Source: Paralithodes platypus
Lineage: Eukaryota > Arthropoda > Malacostraca > Decapoda > Lithodidae
Length of the DNA: 64,000 nucleotides
Reading direction: 5' to 3'
NCBI GenBank assembly: GCA_032716605.1
Contig: CM064560.1
Location: 15,127,297-15,191,296, forward strand
Shown: positions 34,106 to 44,861 of the stretch, in pieces
Layout of the letters: every line of letters begins with the position of its first letter
Position numbering within the stretch: position 1 is the stretch's first letter
Program-made: the position numbers and the translations under genes
The notes under the pieces: generated by a model
The model's input: only the letters and a program-made list of their open reading frames with translations
Told to the model about the DNA's origin: nothing
Database searches by the model: none

Positions 34106-35066
34106 ATGTTGCATGTAAATGCTTGCACCTTATCAGCTTGAACGATGTATTACACAAATATGCTTTGAGAGTGTAACTAATTTCACAAACAAGTTTTTTA
34201 ATGGCCTCAATGAGCCACTTGCCACCTTCGTTTTATTTTCAATCACATGTGTTGGACAGATGTCCGCCTAGTGTGAAGACCTATGTCGGGAAACATATTT
34301 TTTCATTACCACTTGCCACACACATTTTGTAAACCGTTCCATATCCTGATGGTAACGAGCTACTAACCTGGGAAACCTAGTGTGAGCCTCTTATGGTAAT
34401 ACACCTTTAATAGTTTTGCCTCAAAAGGTGGCATAACCTTCCGTAGGGTATACCTACAATATTAACATGTCCGTTTCAGCTCGGTATGCCAACTTCGTAT
34501 AAGTGATGTATGGAAAAAGATCAAATGTCTATGTTATGGTAAATGACAACTGGACAGTATAGGCCTATTTGTTGATTTGGCAATACAATATAATTTCAAT
34601 ATGGATACAGCATGCATCACAATATTATGGAAGTGCTTAACTATTTGTAAACTCTCTCTCTCTCTTGAAGGATGCTATGTATCCAGTTTGCTTGGATCTC
34701 CAGGCATACCAACATAAACGAATTTATTGTATAGGTTTGTAATTCTGTTTCTAGTATTTCCAAGTTTCCTAATATTTATTATTAGCCCTTATGTTTATTG
34801 TTTAGGGCAAGTTAATCAGAAATCATTGTATTGGTATTATAACTGAAAAGTTTAGGGTCATTATTGTTACCGGAATCCTATGGCAGCCCTGAAGAGCTAT
34901 GTTTGTGCATTTGCTGCAGTGGAGAAGCTGACGTTAAAGTTTGTTTTATAAAGAAACATTCAGATCTCAACCTAGTGTCATAGAGCAATAGAGGCTATCT
35001 TCGCTAAATATGCAGTGGGGGGAATGAGGGAAGTGAGTAGTTTGCCAGGGGAAACAGTGTCGACTT
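34106..35066. other. Noncoding interval before the satellites
   Basis: No gene seen. It has a (TC)n stretch near 34,660 and AT-rich sequence. The satellite A arrays start at about 35,067. Confidence 0.4.
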
Positions 35067-36188
35067 TACATTACCATCAATAGAGAGGAATGGTATGACA
35101 TTAGATATCCGTTGCCAGTTGCTTTTAACAATACCATCAATAGAGGAATATGGTATGACATTACATATCCGTTGCCAGTTGCTTTACATTACCATCAATA
35201 GAGAGTAATAATCCGTTGCCAGTTGCATTACATTACATAGAGGATTATGGTATGACATTACATATCCGTTGCCAGTTGCTTTACATTACCATCAATAGAT
35301 AATATGGTATGACATTACATACCGTTGCCAGTTGCTTTACATTACCATCAATAGAGGAATATGGTATGACATTACATATCCGTTGCCAGTTGCTTTACAT
35401 TACCATCAATAGAGAGTAATATGGTATGACATTACATATCCGTTGCCAGTTGCTTTACATTACCATCAATAGAGTAGGAATATGGTATGACCATTACATA
35501 TCCGTTGCCAGTTGCTTTACATTACCATCAATAGAGTGAATATGGTATGACATTATATAGTCCGTTTGCCAATTTTTGCGTTTATTATTACCATCAATAG
35601 AGAGGAATATGGTATGACATTACATATCCGTTGCCCAGTTGCTTTTATAATTACCTTCAATAGAGAGGAAATAATGGTATATGACATTACCTATCCGTTG
35701 CCAGTTGCTTTACATTACCATCAATAGAAGAAGGAATATGGTATGACATTACATATCCGTTGCCAGTTTTGCTTTATAGTTACCATCAATAGAGAGGAAT
35801 ATGGTATGACATTAACGATATCCGTGTGCCAGTTGGCTTTATAAATTACCATAAAAATAGAAGAGGAATATGGTTATGGATGAACATTAACAGTATCGCG
35901 TGGGATGCCAAGTTGACTTTATATTTAACCATCATAAGAGAAGAATATTGGTATTGAGCATTTACACTATCTATCCGTTTGGCGGTGTGCTTTAACATTA
36001 AACATTTAACCATCAATAGAGAAGCGATATGGTAATGACATTACATATCCGTTTTGTTGCCAGTTGCTTATGCAATTACCATCGAATAGAGATGGAATAT
36101 GGTATGACAGTTACATTATCCGTTGGCCCGGGCCTGCCAGTTTGGCTTTTATATTACCATCAATAGAGAGGAATATGGTATGACATAA
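35067..36188 (+). repeat. Satellite A array, degenerate
   Basis: About 19 copies of a monomer of roughly 53-60 bp (TTACCATCAATAGAGAGG, TATGGTATGACATTACATA, TCCGTTGCCAGTTGCTT). From about 35,540 rightward the copies carry many single-base insertions and deletions, unlike the clean array at 37.4-38.1 kb. Confidence 0.88.
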
Positions 36189-37402
36189 CCCATAGGGGAT
36201 CGGTACTTTACCTCCACCAGGGATCGGTACTTTACCCCAGGATCGGTACTAGGACCAATTCCTCTTTCTAATTTACAATGCAACGACATAGATTATGGTC
36301 TCACCTGGCACAATCTCAAAATTTGCCTGACGATACATAAAATTGCAAATAGCGTTCCTCTCAAAAGAACAAGTTGACGATATGCAACACAATTCAGATA
36401 AATGGTCATGTTGGGCCCAAATTTTGCCAATGAGTTTTCAATGCGGATTATGTACAATACTACATATCGGATACCTAAATGAGAAAGCAAAGCTATTCCG
36501 ATGAATGGCACTCATCTTCAGAATGTAAACAGAGAAAACCGATCTGGGAGTAACAATATCGAGTAACCTAAAACCGAGTCCCCAATGTTCAGAAGTTGTT
36601 AAGAAGGCAAACACAATAATTGGCTTTATAGGCAGGGTCATTTGAGCATAAATCCAAAGACGTTATCCTAAACCCTTTACAATTCCCTTAGTCCGCCCTC
36701 TTGCTGGAATACTGCGTTCAATCCTGTTTCCCTTATTCCCGTACAAAGATCTAAACAAGCTAGAACGAGTTCAACGTAGAGTTACCAAAATGATACCTAG
36801 CCTAAAAAACACACCGGTGGGACGAAGAGCGTCTTAGATAATTAAATCTATTTCCTTTCACCCAGCGCAGATTAAGATGTGACTTAATTCAATGGTGTTT
36901 TCAAAATCATCAAAAGGCAATCGACAATATGAACTCTAGTCAGTACTTCACTATCGACCAATGTAATTACACGCGGGGGAAACGGTTGCAAAATTATTGG
37001 TAAATCTTTTAACTCAACCGAATCTAAGAATTTCTTGCTTCAATCGAGTTGTCAACTTGGGGAATGGTCTTCCCCGAAACGTTATATGAACGCATCACCG
37101 GGGTTGATTCATTTAAACTCCGCGTATACCATATCTCGCATCAAACCTGCGACCTGACCTGCGTTTGTAAATGAATAACTTTATTTTATCCCCCCCTCAG
37201 TTACTAACACATCCTTTCCCCTACTAACTTCCGAATCCTGCCACGGACATTAGTTCCAGGGCAAGTAATTCCCTTTCCCATGTTTCCTTACACACTCTAA
37301 ACCACTGTTTTGGACACTTGATCCTCAGTGTTTTGGAGGACAAGCAACCTAGAAGGGTCACTAGATCTTGATTGCTTGATTTCCTTTGTACTCCTTTGTA
37401 CA
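36189..37402 (+). mobile_element. CR1-like LINE copy 2, indel-rich fragment inside satellite A
   Basis: It corresponds to about 5,250-6,375 of copy 1, from SGVPQGSVLGP through FADD to the 3' tail. The left junction has three near-tandem copies of GGATCGGTACT. Compared with copy 1 it has frequent 1-nt insertions to about 37,150 and fewer after that. It reads CGA where copy 1 has its late TGA. It ends at CTTTGTACTCCTTTGTAC and passes directly into satellite A. Confidence 0.85.
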
Positions 37403-38117
37403 TTACATATCCGTTGCCAGTTGCTTTACATTACCATCAATAGAGAGGAATATGGTATGACATTAGATATCCGTTGCTTTACATTACCATCAATAGAGAG
37501 GAATATGGTATGACATTAGATATCCGTTGCTTTACATTACATCAATAGAGAGGAATATGGTATGACATTAGATATCCGTTGCTTTACATTACCATCAATA
37601 GAGAGGAATATGGTATGACATAAGATATCCGTTGCTTTACATTACCATCAATAGAGAGGAATATGGTATGACATTAGATATCCGTTGCTTTACATTACCA
37701 TCAATAGAGAGGAATATGGTATGACATTAGATATCCGTTGCCAGTTGCTTTATATTACCATCAATAGAGAGGAATATGGTATGACATTACATATCCGTTG
37801 CCAGTTGCTTTATATTACCATCAATAGAGAGGAATATGGTATGACATTACATATCCGTTGCCAGTTGCTTTATATTACCATTAATAGAGAGGAATAAGGT
37901 ATGACATTACATATCCGTTGCCAGTTGCTTTACATTACCATCAATAGAGAGGAATATGGTATGACATTACATATCCGTTTGCCAGTTGCTTTATATTACC
38001 ATCAATAGAGCGGAATATGGTATGACATTACATATCCGTTGCCAGTTGCTTTATATTACACCATCAATAGAGAGGAATATGGTAATGACATTACATATCC
38101 GTTGCCAGTTGCTTTAC
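37403..38117 (+). repeat. Satellite A array, clean
   Basis: About 12 head-to-tail monomers. The left half uses a 53-bp version lacking GCCAGTT; the right half uses a strict 60-bp version that repeats line for line. Because 60 is a multiple of 3 the array is open in frame and gives a spurious 20-residue peptide repeat. Confidence 0.93.
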
Positions 38118-39272
38118 ATTCTGTAAAATCAGTAGAAATAATTTACTGTATACTAACCTTAATATAGAGACAATTTATTTTTAAAAAAACCATAGTTTTT
38201 TCTATACAATCTGACATAATTAGCTTCACGTCCTTTATAAATATTAAATAGTTAGGGGTGGGGTGGGAATGTGAACGATTGGTGAGGGTACGGGGATACT
38301 AGAGATCTAGAACTGAAGAATTAGAAGATATGAAGAAAATTTGGAGATGAAAGATATAATATAGTCGGTTCTTATCTGTTGCTATTATGTAACATAATCA
38401 CTAGCTCCTGTGGTATTCAATGTATTGTGGGAGTGGCTGTGGTTGTGGAAATAGTCTATGACCAGTGTGATGAGATCGGTCATGATGATCAGGTCCTAAC
38501 ATTTACATACAAAATAGGCCTAAGACACCTCTAATGTCCGCCATTGCAGACTGGGGTTGGGAGGCCATGGGTGTTGAAATATACTTTATATACAGAGAGG
38601 ACTAATCCCAGATCCTCCCGCGTGCGAATGACATGTTACACCTGTGGCACACATAATATGCTGGATAAATAACATATACTGTATACAGCATAGCGACTGT
38701 GAAACTAATGTGTGTATTATGATGTTGAAACTTGGTGAACCATTCATTGTCCAATTAGGAAGAAATATAGCTACTTTACAAAAAATATGTTATCTAATAA
38801 ATTGTCTTTAGGTCATGGGGCTTATTTGGTAATAATTATGTAAATGGAATTCTGAGGAAATTACATAAAACAAAAACGAACCCGTCTGGCTTTAATAGAC
38901 TGCTTTAAAACCTGTAAATATCCGTTTTTCTTTTGATCATAGAACACAAGCCGACGTTGTTATTTGTGTATTGCATTGTGTTCTATGTAATTTCCTTGGC
39001 AAATGACGATTTCTAATACATCAATGGTTTCAGGTCACTATATTAAGTTATTATTATTCGAAGCTTATGGATTATCAAACATTATTAATACATTTGTGAT
39101 GACTTAGTGCAAGAATAAGATGTGATCAATGGCTTGGAAAGCCGACAGGTTAAGAAAGTAACATTAGGCCTATCTGTTATCTACAGTATATGCCTGCGAT
39201 TCAACTTGGGCCGAAGTGTATATAAACCGACAGGTTGATAAAGGAACTCTGTGCTTTATTGATGTTTGGGAT
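38118..39272 (+). repeat. Segment U, first (uninterrupted) copy
   Basis: About 1.15 kb of noncoding sequence following satellite A and leading into satellite B. Selected pieces of it recur in the same order at 40.3-41.1 kb and 43.25-45.66 kb with the intervening parts missing. Part of it (38,525-38,635) is related to the SINE-like sequence at 34.0 kb in reverse orientation. Confidence 0.8.
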
Positions 39273-39740
39273 CGAACCTGGACCAATGGGAGTGTTTGCC
39301 CTAGGTTTTGTTTGGTTATATTTTACTGCACCACCACCCTTCAAAACCTGGACCAATGGGAGTGTTTGTCCCCTAGGTTTGGTTTATATTTGCTGCACCA
39401 CCACCCTTCAAAACCTGGACCAATGGGAGTGTTTGCCCTAGGTTTGGTAATAAAGGATATATTTACTGCACCACCACCCTTCAAAACCTGGACCAATGGG
39501 AGTGTTTGCCCTAGGTTTGGTATATATTTACTGCACCACCACCCTTCAAAACCTGGACCAATGGGAGTGTTTGCCCTAGGTTTGGTTTATATTTACTGCA
39601 CCACCACCCTTCAAAACCTGGACCAGTGAGAGTGTTTGCCCTAGGTTTGGTTTATATTTACTGCACCACCACCCTTCAAAACCTGGACCAATGGGAGTGT
39701 TTGCCCTAGGTTTGGTTTATATTTGCTGCACCACCACGTT
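39273..39740 (+). repeat. Satellite B array, first block
   Basis: About seven monomers of roughly 65 bp (CTGCACCACCACCCTTCAAA, ACCTGGACCAATGGGAGTG, TTTGCCCTAGGTTTGG). Open frames across it are by-products of the repeat. Confidence 0.92.
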
Positions 39741-39742
39741 TG

Positions 39743-39974
39743 AACTTCAGGAGTCTTCGGCCCTACCACCCTTAAGTTAGTTTCGGACGCATTCTAGCAC
39801 ATGACTTTTATATATTACGGCCAACTGCTCGTTAACACACAATCTACTTTTTACACTATCAGAATAAATACCATTACACGTATTTTTCTGTTATGATGCA
39901 ATGTCTGAAATTGTATATCTACCATTTCCGTGCAGTTGCTATGATCTTCCCTCACCCTGTATAAGCCGTGCTAC
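39743..39974 (+). repeat. Patchwork of six short pieces from 27.9-31.6 kb
   Basis: 39,743-39,776 equals 27,857-27,890 (same strand). 39,779-39,796 resembles inverted 29,424-29,443. 39,797-39,831 is nearly identical to 30,995-31,030 (same strand). 39,834-39,869 equals inverted 29,331-29,366. 39,871-39,896 equals 31,534-31,559 (same strand). 39,896-39,974 equals inverted 29,211-29,289 with one mismatch. Pieces of two origins alternate. There is no coding. Confidence 0.85.
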
Positions 39975-40265
39975 ATATCCGTTGCCAGTTGCTTTATATT
40001 ACCATTAATAGAGAGGAATAAGGTATGACATTACATATCCGTTGCCAGTTGCTTTACATTACCATCAATAGAGAGGAATATGGTATGACATTACATATCC
40101 GTTGCCAGTTGCTTTATATTACCATCAATAGAGAGGAATATGGTATGACATTACATATCCGTTGCCAGTTGCTTTATATTACCATTAGGTGTTAAATAAT
40201 ATTTGTATTCAGAGAGGAATATGGTATGACATTACATATCCGTTGCCAGTTGCTTTACATTCTGT
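39975..40265 (+). repeat. Satellite A block containing one Y piece
   Basis: Four to five satellite A monomers, interrupted at 40,186-40,210 by a 25-bp exact inverted copy of 29,146-29,170. The matching block at 42,783-43,125 has satellite C at the same junction. Confidence 0.88.
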
Positions 40266-40323
40266 AAGGCACATTTGGTGTGTAATGTTACGAAAATAAG
40301 AGCTATAGACACTTTTAACAAAA
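40266..40323 (+). repeat. 58-bp inverted copy of 29,041-29,098
   Basis: An exact reverse-complement match located between satellite A and the start of segment U pieces. In the related block at 43,125-43,250 satellite C monomers occupy this place. Confidence 0.88.
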
Positions 40324-41124
40324 AATCAGTAGAATATAATTTACTGTATACTAACCTTACACCTAAACCATAGTTTTATCTATACAATCTGAAACATGAA
40401 CGATTGGTGAGGGTAAGGGGATACTAGAGATCTAGAACTGAAGAATTAGAAGAATTACACCTGTGGCACACATAATATGCTGGATAAACATAGATGCATA
40501 TATAACATATATATACAGCATAGCGACTGTGAAACTAATGTGTGTATTTATCTAATAAATTGTCTTTCGGTCATGGATGCATATATAGAACACAACAATT
40601 TGCCCGCAATGGAATTCTGAGGAAATTACATAAAGCAAAAACGATAGATGCATATATAGAACACAACAATTTGCCCGCCCTGCACCTAATACATAGATGC
40701 ATATATAGAACACTGCTTTAAAACCTGTATATATCCGTTTTTCTTTTGATCATAGAACAAAAGGATGCATGATTATTAAAGATTATCATACATTTGTGAT
40801 GACTAGATGCATATATAGAACACAACAATTTGCCCACCCTGCACCTAATACATAGATGCATATATAGAACACACCAATTTGCCCGCCCTGCACCTAATAC
40901 ATAGATGCATATATAGAACACAGGCTTGGAAAGCCGACAGGTTAAGAAAGTAACATTAGGCCTATGTGTTCTCTATAGATGCATATATAGAACACAACAA
41001 TTTGCCCGCCCTGCACCTAATACATAGATGCATATATATGCCTGCGATTCAACTTGGGCCGAAGTGTATATAAACCGACAGGCTGATAAAAGAACTCTGT
41101 GTTCTCTTGATGTTTGGGATCGAA
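40324..41124 (+). repeat. Segment U, second copy, reduced and mixed with satellite C
   Basis: Pieces of U of about 25-100 bp appear in order, but the intervals between them (for example 38,330-38,635 and 38,951-39,067) are missing. Satellite C monomers or parts of them lie at many of the junctions. The retained pieces are the same ones retained in the third copy. Confidence 0.85.
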
Positions 41125-41901
41125 CCTGGACCAATGGGAGTGTTTGCCCTAGGTTTGGTTTATATTTACTGCACCACCACCCTTCAAAACCTGGACCAAT
41201 GGGAGTGTTTGCCCTAGGTTTGGTTTATATTTGCTGCACCACCACCCTTCAAAACCTGGACCAATGGGAGTGTTTGCCCTAGGTTTGTTTTATATTTACT
41301 GCACCACCACCCTTCAAAACCTGGACCAATGGGAGTGTTTGCCCTAGGGTTTGTTTTATATTTGATGCACCACCACCCTTCTAATACATAGATGCATATA
41401 GAACACACCAATTTGCCCGCCCTGCACTTTGCCCTAGGTTTGGTTTATATTTACTGCACCACCACCCTTCAAAACCTGGACCAATGGGAGTGTTTGCCCC
41501 TGCACCTATTTACTGCACCACCACCCTTCAAAACCTGGACCAATGGGAGTGTTTCAATTTGCCCGCCCTGCACCTAATACATAGATGCATATACCTTCAA
41601 AACCTGGACCAATGGGAGTGTTTGCCCTAGAGATGCATATATATAGAACACACCAATTTGCCCGCCCTGCACCTAAGTTTATATTTGCTGCACCACCACC
41701 CTACAAAACCTGGACCAATGGGAGTGTTTGCCCTAGGTTTGGTTTATATTTGCTGCACCACCACCCTTCAAAACCTGGACCAATGGGAGTGTTTGCCCTA
41801 GGTTTGGTTTATATTTGCTGCACCACCACCCTACAAAACCTGGACCAATGGGAGTGTTTGCCCTAGGTTTGGTTTATATTTGCTGCACCACCACCCTACA
41901 A
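41125..41901 (+). repeat. Satellite B array, second block, with satellite C pieces
   Basis: About 11 satellite B monomers or parts, with satellite C fragments cut into the monomers between about 41,380 and 41,680. It ends in AAACCTAAGCATCCC, which repeats the sequence after the single-copy relative at 33,470-33,531. Confidence 0.88.
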
Positions 41902-42140
41902 AACCTAAGCATCCCTTAAAGCATATTTGTTTTAACTTAGGCTGAGGGTATTTGGGTACAGGTGTGTCATATAATTTTTCTCGCAAGCAAATATTAAGAA
42001 ATATGTGTGAAGACAGATTATAAAAAAAACGGCTTTGTAAGCCGACAGGTTATTAATGCAAGTATGTGGTCTCTACTGTATAGCTTGGGATCAAACTTGA
42101 GGTGGAACCTGTTTGATATGAGAATTAAATAACACTCCTG
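41902..42140 (-). mobile_element. Short TIR element (MITE), copy 2, opposite orientation and diverged
   Basis: It aligns with the reverse complement of 33,532-33,810 across AAGCATCCCTTAAAGC, ACAGGTGTGTCATA, GTAAGCCGACAGGTTA and CTCTACTGTATA. The far end is truncated. Confidence 0.6.
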
Positions 42141-42247
42141 TACCCAGATGTTCTTGGGTGTTGGTTGTTTGTGTGTGTGTGTGTGTGTGTGTGTGAGATA
42201 GAGAGAGAGAGAGGGAGAAGGGGGGGGGGGGGGGGGGGGCTTAATTC
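42141..42247 (+). repeat. (GT)n, (GA)n and poly(G) expansion of a Y end
   Basis: GGGTGTTGGTTGTTTGTGTG followed by GA and G runs matches inverted 29,445-29,510, where the GT, GA and G tracts are much shorter. The long G run (about 22) is prone to sequencing error. Confidence 0.75.
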
Positions 42248-42421
42248 CCGCCCTGCACCTAATACCAGTTGCACAACCGATCCTTTATGAATTCTCCAAA
42301 AGGTTGTCATGTTTTACATTTTGCCCGCCGGCATTTTATTAACTGTAAATATAATATTATAACAAAATATACACACCAATACCCACATAGTTCGTGTCCT
42401 TTAATTACATCAAGTTATTCA
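42248..42421 (+). repeat. Y pieces alternating with satellite C pieces
   Basis: 42,266-42,321 equals inverted 29,367-29,423 with small differences. 42,329-42,371 equals inverted 29,288-29,330. 42,382-42,421 equals inverted 29,171-29,210 exactly. The short linkers between them look like satellite C (TTGCCCGCC, ACACACCAAT). These are the Y pieces absent from the 39.8-40.3 kb patchwork. Confidence 0.85.
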
Positions 42422-42782
42422 GATGCATATATAGAACACAACAATTTGCCCGCCCTGCACCTAATACATAGATGCATATGATGCATATATAGAACACAAC
42501 AATTTGCCCGCCCTGCACCTAATACATAGATGCATATATAGAACACACAATTTGCCCGCCCTGCACAACTTCAGGAGTCTTCGGCCCTACCACCCTTATT
42601 TGCCCGCCCTGCACCTAATACATAGATGCATATATAGAACACACCAATTTGCCCGCCCTGCACCTAATACAGCACATGACTTTTATATATTACGGCCAAC
42701 TGCTCGCCCGCCCTGCACCTAATAACCATTACACGTATTTTTCTGTTATGTTGCCCGCCCTGCACCTAATACATAGATGCAA
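42422..42782 (+). repeat. Satellite C with pieces from 27.9, 31.0 and 31.5 kb
   Basis: Satellite C monomers (49 bp) alternate with second copies of the 27,857-type piece (about 42,567-42,598), the 30,995-type piece (about 42,672-42,706) and the 31,534-type piece (about 42,725-42,750). These are the same pieces, in the same order, as in 39,743-39,896. Confidence 0.85.
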
Positions 42783-43125
42783 CATATCCGTTGCCAGTTG
42801 CTTTATATTACCATTAATAGAGAGGAATAAGGTATGACATTACATATCCGTTGCCAGTTGCTTTACATTACCATCAATAGAGAGGAATATGGTATGACAT
42901 TACATATCCGTTGCCAGTTGCTTTATATTACCATCAATAGAGAGGAATATGGTATGACATTACATATCCGTTGCCAGTTGCTTTATATTACCATAACACA
43001 CCAATTTGCCCGCCCTGCACCTAATACATAGATGCATATATAGAACACACCAATTTGCCCGCCCTGCAAGAGAGGAATATGGTATGACATTACATATCCG
43101 TTGCCAGTTGCTTTACATTCTGTAA
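42783..43125 (+). repeat. Satellite A block, third, with satellite C in the Y position
   Basis: It matches 39,975-40,265 monomer for monomer, including the AGGAATAAGG variant. Satellite C replaces the Y piece at about 42,994-43,069. Confidence 0.88.
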
Positions 43126-44765
43126 CACACCAATTTGCCCGCCCTGCACCTAATACATAGATGCATATATAGAACACCCAATTTGCCCGCCCTGCACCTA
43201 ATACATAGATGCATATATAGAACACACCAATTTGCCCGCCCTGCACCTAATATCAGTAGAATATAATTTACTGTATACTAACCTTACCCTGCACCTAATA
43301 CATAGATGCATATATAGAACACAACAATTTGCCCGCCCTGCACCTAATACATAGATGCATATATAGAACACACCAATTTGCCCGCCCTGCACCTAATACA
43401 TAGATGCATATATAGAACACACCAATTTGCCCGCCCTGCACCTAAAAACCATAGTTTTATCTATACAATCTGAATACATAGATGCATATATAGAACACAA
43501 CAATTTGCCCGCCCTGCACCTAATACATAGATGCATATATAGAACACACCAATTTGCCCGCCCTGCACCTAATACATAGATGCATATATAGAACACACCA
43601 ATTTGCCCGCCCTGCACCTAATACATAGATGCATATATAGAACACAACAATTTGCCCGCCCTGCACCTAATACATAGATGCATATATAGAACACAACAAT
43701 TTGCCCGCCCTGCACCTAATACATAGATGCATATATAGAACACACCAATTTGCCCGCGCTGCACCTAATACATAGATGTGAACGATTGGTGAGGGTAAGG
43801 GGATACTAGAGATCTAGAACTGAAGAATTAGAAGCCCTGCACCTAATACATAGATGCATATATAGAACACAACAATTTGCCCGCCCTGCACCTAATACAT
43901 AGATGCATATATAGAACACAACAAATTGCCCGCCCTGCACCTAATACATAGATGCATATATAGAACACACAATTTGCCCGCCCTGCACCTAATACATAGA
44001 TGCATATAGAACACACCAATTTGCCCGCCCTGCACCTAATACATAGATGCATATATAGAACACAACAATTTGCCTTACACCTGTGGCACACATAATATGC
44101 TGGATAAGCCCTGCACCTAATACATAGATGCATATATAGAACACCAATATGCCCGCCCTGAACATATATATACAGCATAGCGACTGTGAAACTAATGTGT
44201 GTATTTGCCCGCCCTGCACCTAATACATAGATGCATATAGAACACAACAATTTGCCCGCCTGCACCTAATACATAGATGCATATATAGAACACACCAATT
44301 TGCCCGCCCTGCACCTAATACATAGATGCATATATAGAACACACCAATTTGCCCGCCCTGCACCTAATACATAGATGCATATATAGAACACACCAATTTG
44401 CCCGCCCTGCACCTAATACATAGATGCATATATAGAACACACCAATTTGCCCGCCCTGCACCTAATACATAGATGCATATATAGAACACACCAATTTGCC
44501 CGCCCTGCACCTAATAATAGATGCATATATAGAACACACCAATTTGCCCGCCCTGCACCTAATACATAGATGCATATATAGAACACACCAATTTGCCCGC
44601 CCTGCACCTAATACATAGATGCATATATAGAACACAACAATTTGCCCGCCCTGCACCTAATACATAGATGCTATCTAATAAATTGTCTTTCGGTCATGTA
44701 CATAGATGCATATATAGAACACACCAATTTGCCCGCCCTGCACCTAATACATAGATGCATATATA
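43126..44765 (+). repeat. Satellite C arrays carrying pieces of segment U (third copy)
   Basis: Roughly 30 monomers of 49 bp (CTAATACATAGATGCATAT, ATAGAACACACCAATTTG, CCCGCCCTGCAC). At intervals single pieces of U appear in order: TTACTGTATACTAACC, CATAGTTTTATCTATAC, ACGATTGGTGAGGG, CCTGTGGCACACATAAT, AGCATAGCGACTGTG, AATAAATTGTCTTTCGG. The units differ mainly by one C/A position (ACACC/ACAAC). Confidence 0.9.
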
Positions 44766-44861
44766 ATGGAATTCTGAGGAAATTACATAAAGCAAAAACG
44801 GTGATGCTTTAAAACCTGTATATATCCGTTTTTCTTTTGATCATAGAACAAAAGTTTAAGG
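44766..44861 (+). repeat. Segment U pieces
   Basis: AATGGAATTCTGAGG and CCGTTTTTCTTTTGATCATA match 38,843-38,880 and 38,903-38,950, joined by a short linker. Confidence 0.8.

Noticed and set aside
37685..38117. Open frame with a 20-residue peptide repeat (LYITINREEYGMTL type)
   Set aside because: It is the translation of the 60-bp satellite A, whose length is a multiple of three. No start context, domain or codon signal supports coding.
39216..41866. Frames with TWTNGSVCPRF / KPGPMGVFALG repeats
   Set aside because: Translations of satellite B in different registers.
42983..44656. Minus-strand frames with repeated GRANWCVLYMHLCIRC-type peptides
   Set aside because: They are by-products of the 49-bp satellite C; the frame rotates with each unit.
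43126..44765. CRISPR-like array (repeats with unique inserts)
   Set aside because: The window is eukaryotic. Repeats are mostly head-to-tail without spacers, the inserts are pieces of segment U, and no cas-like genes are present.
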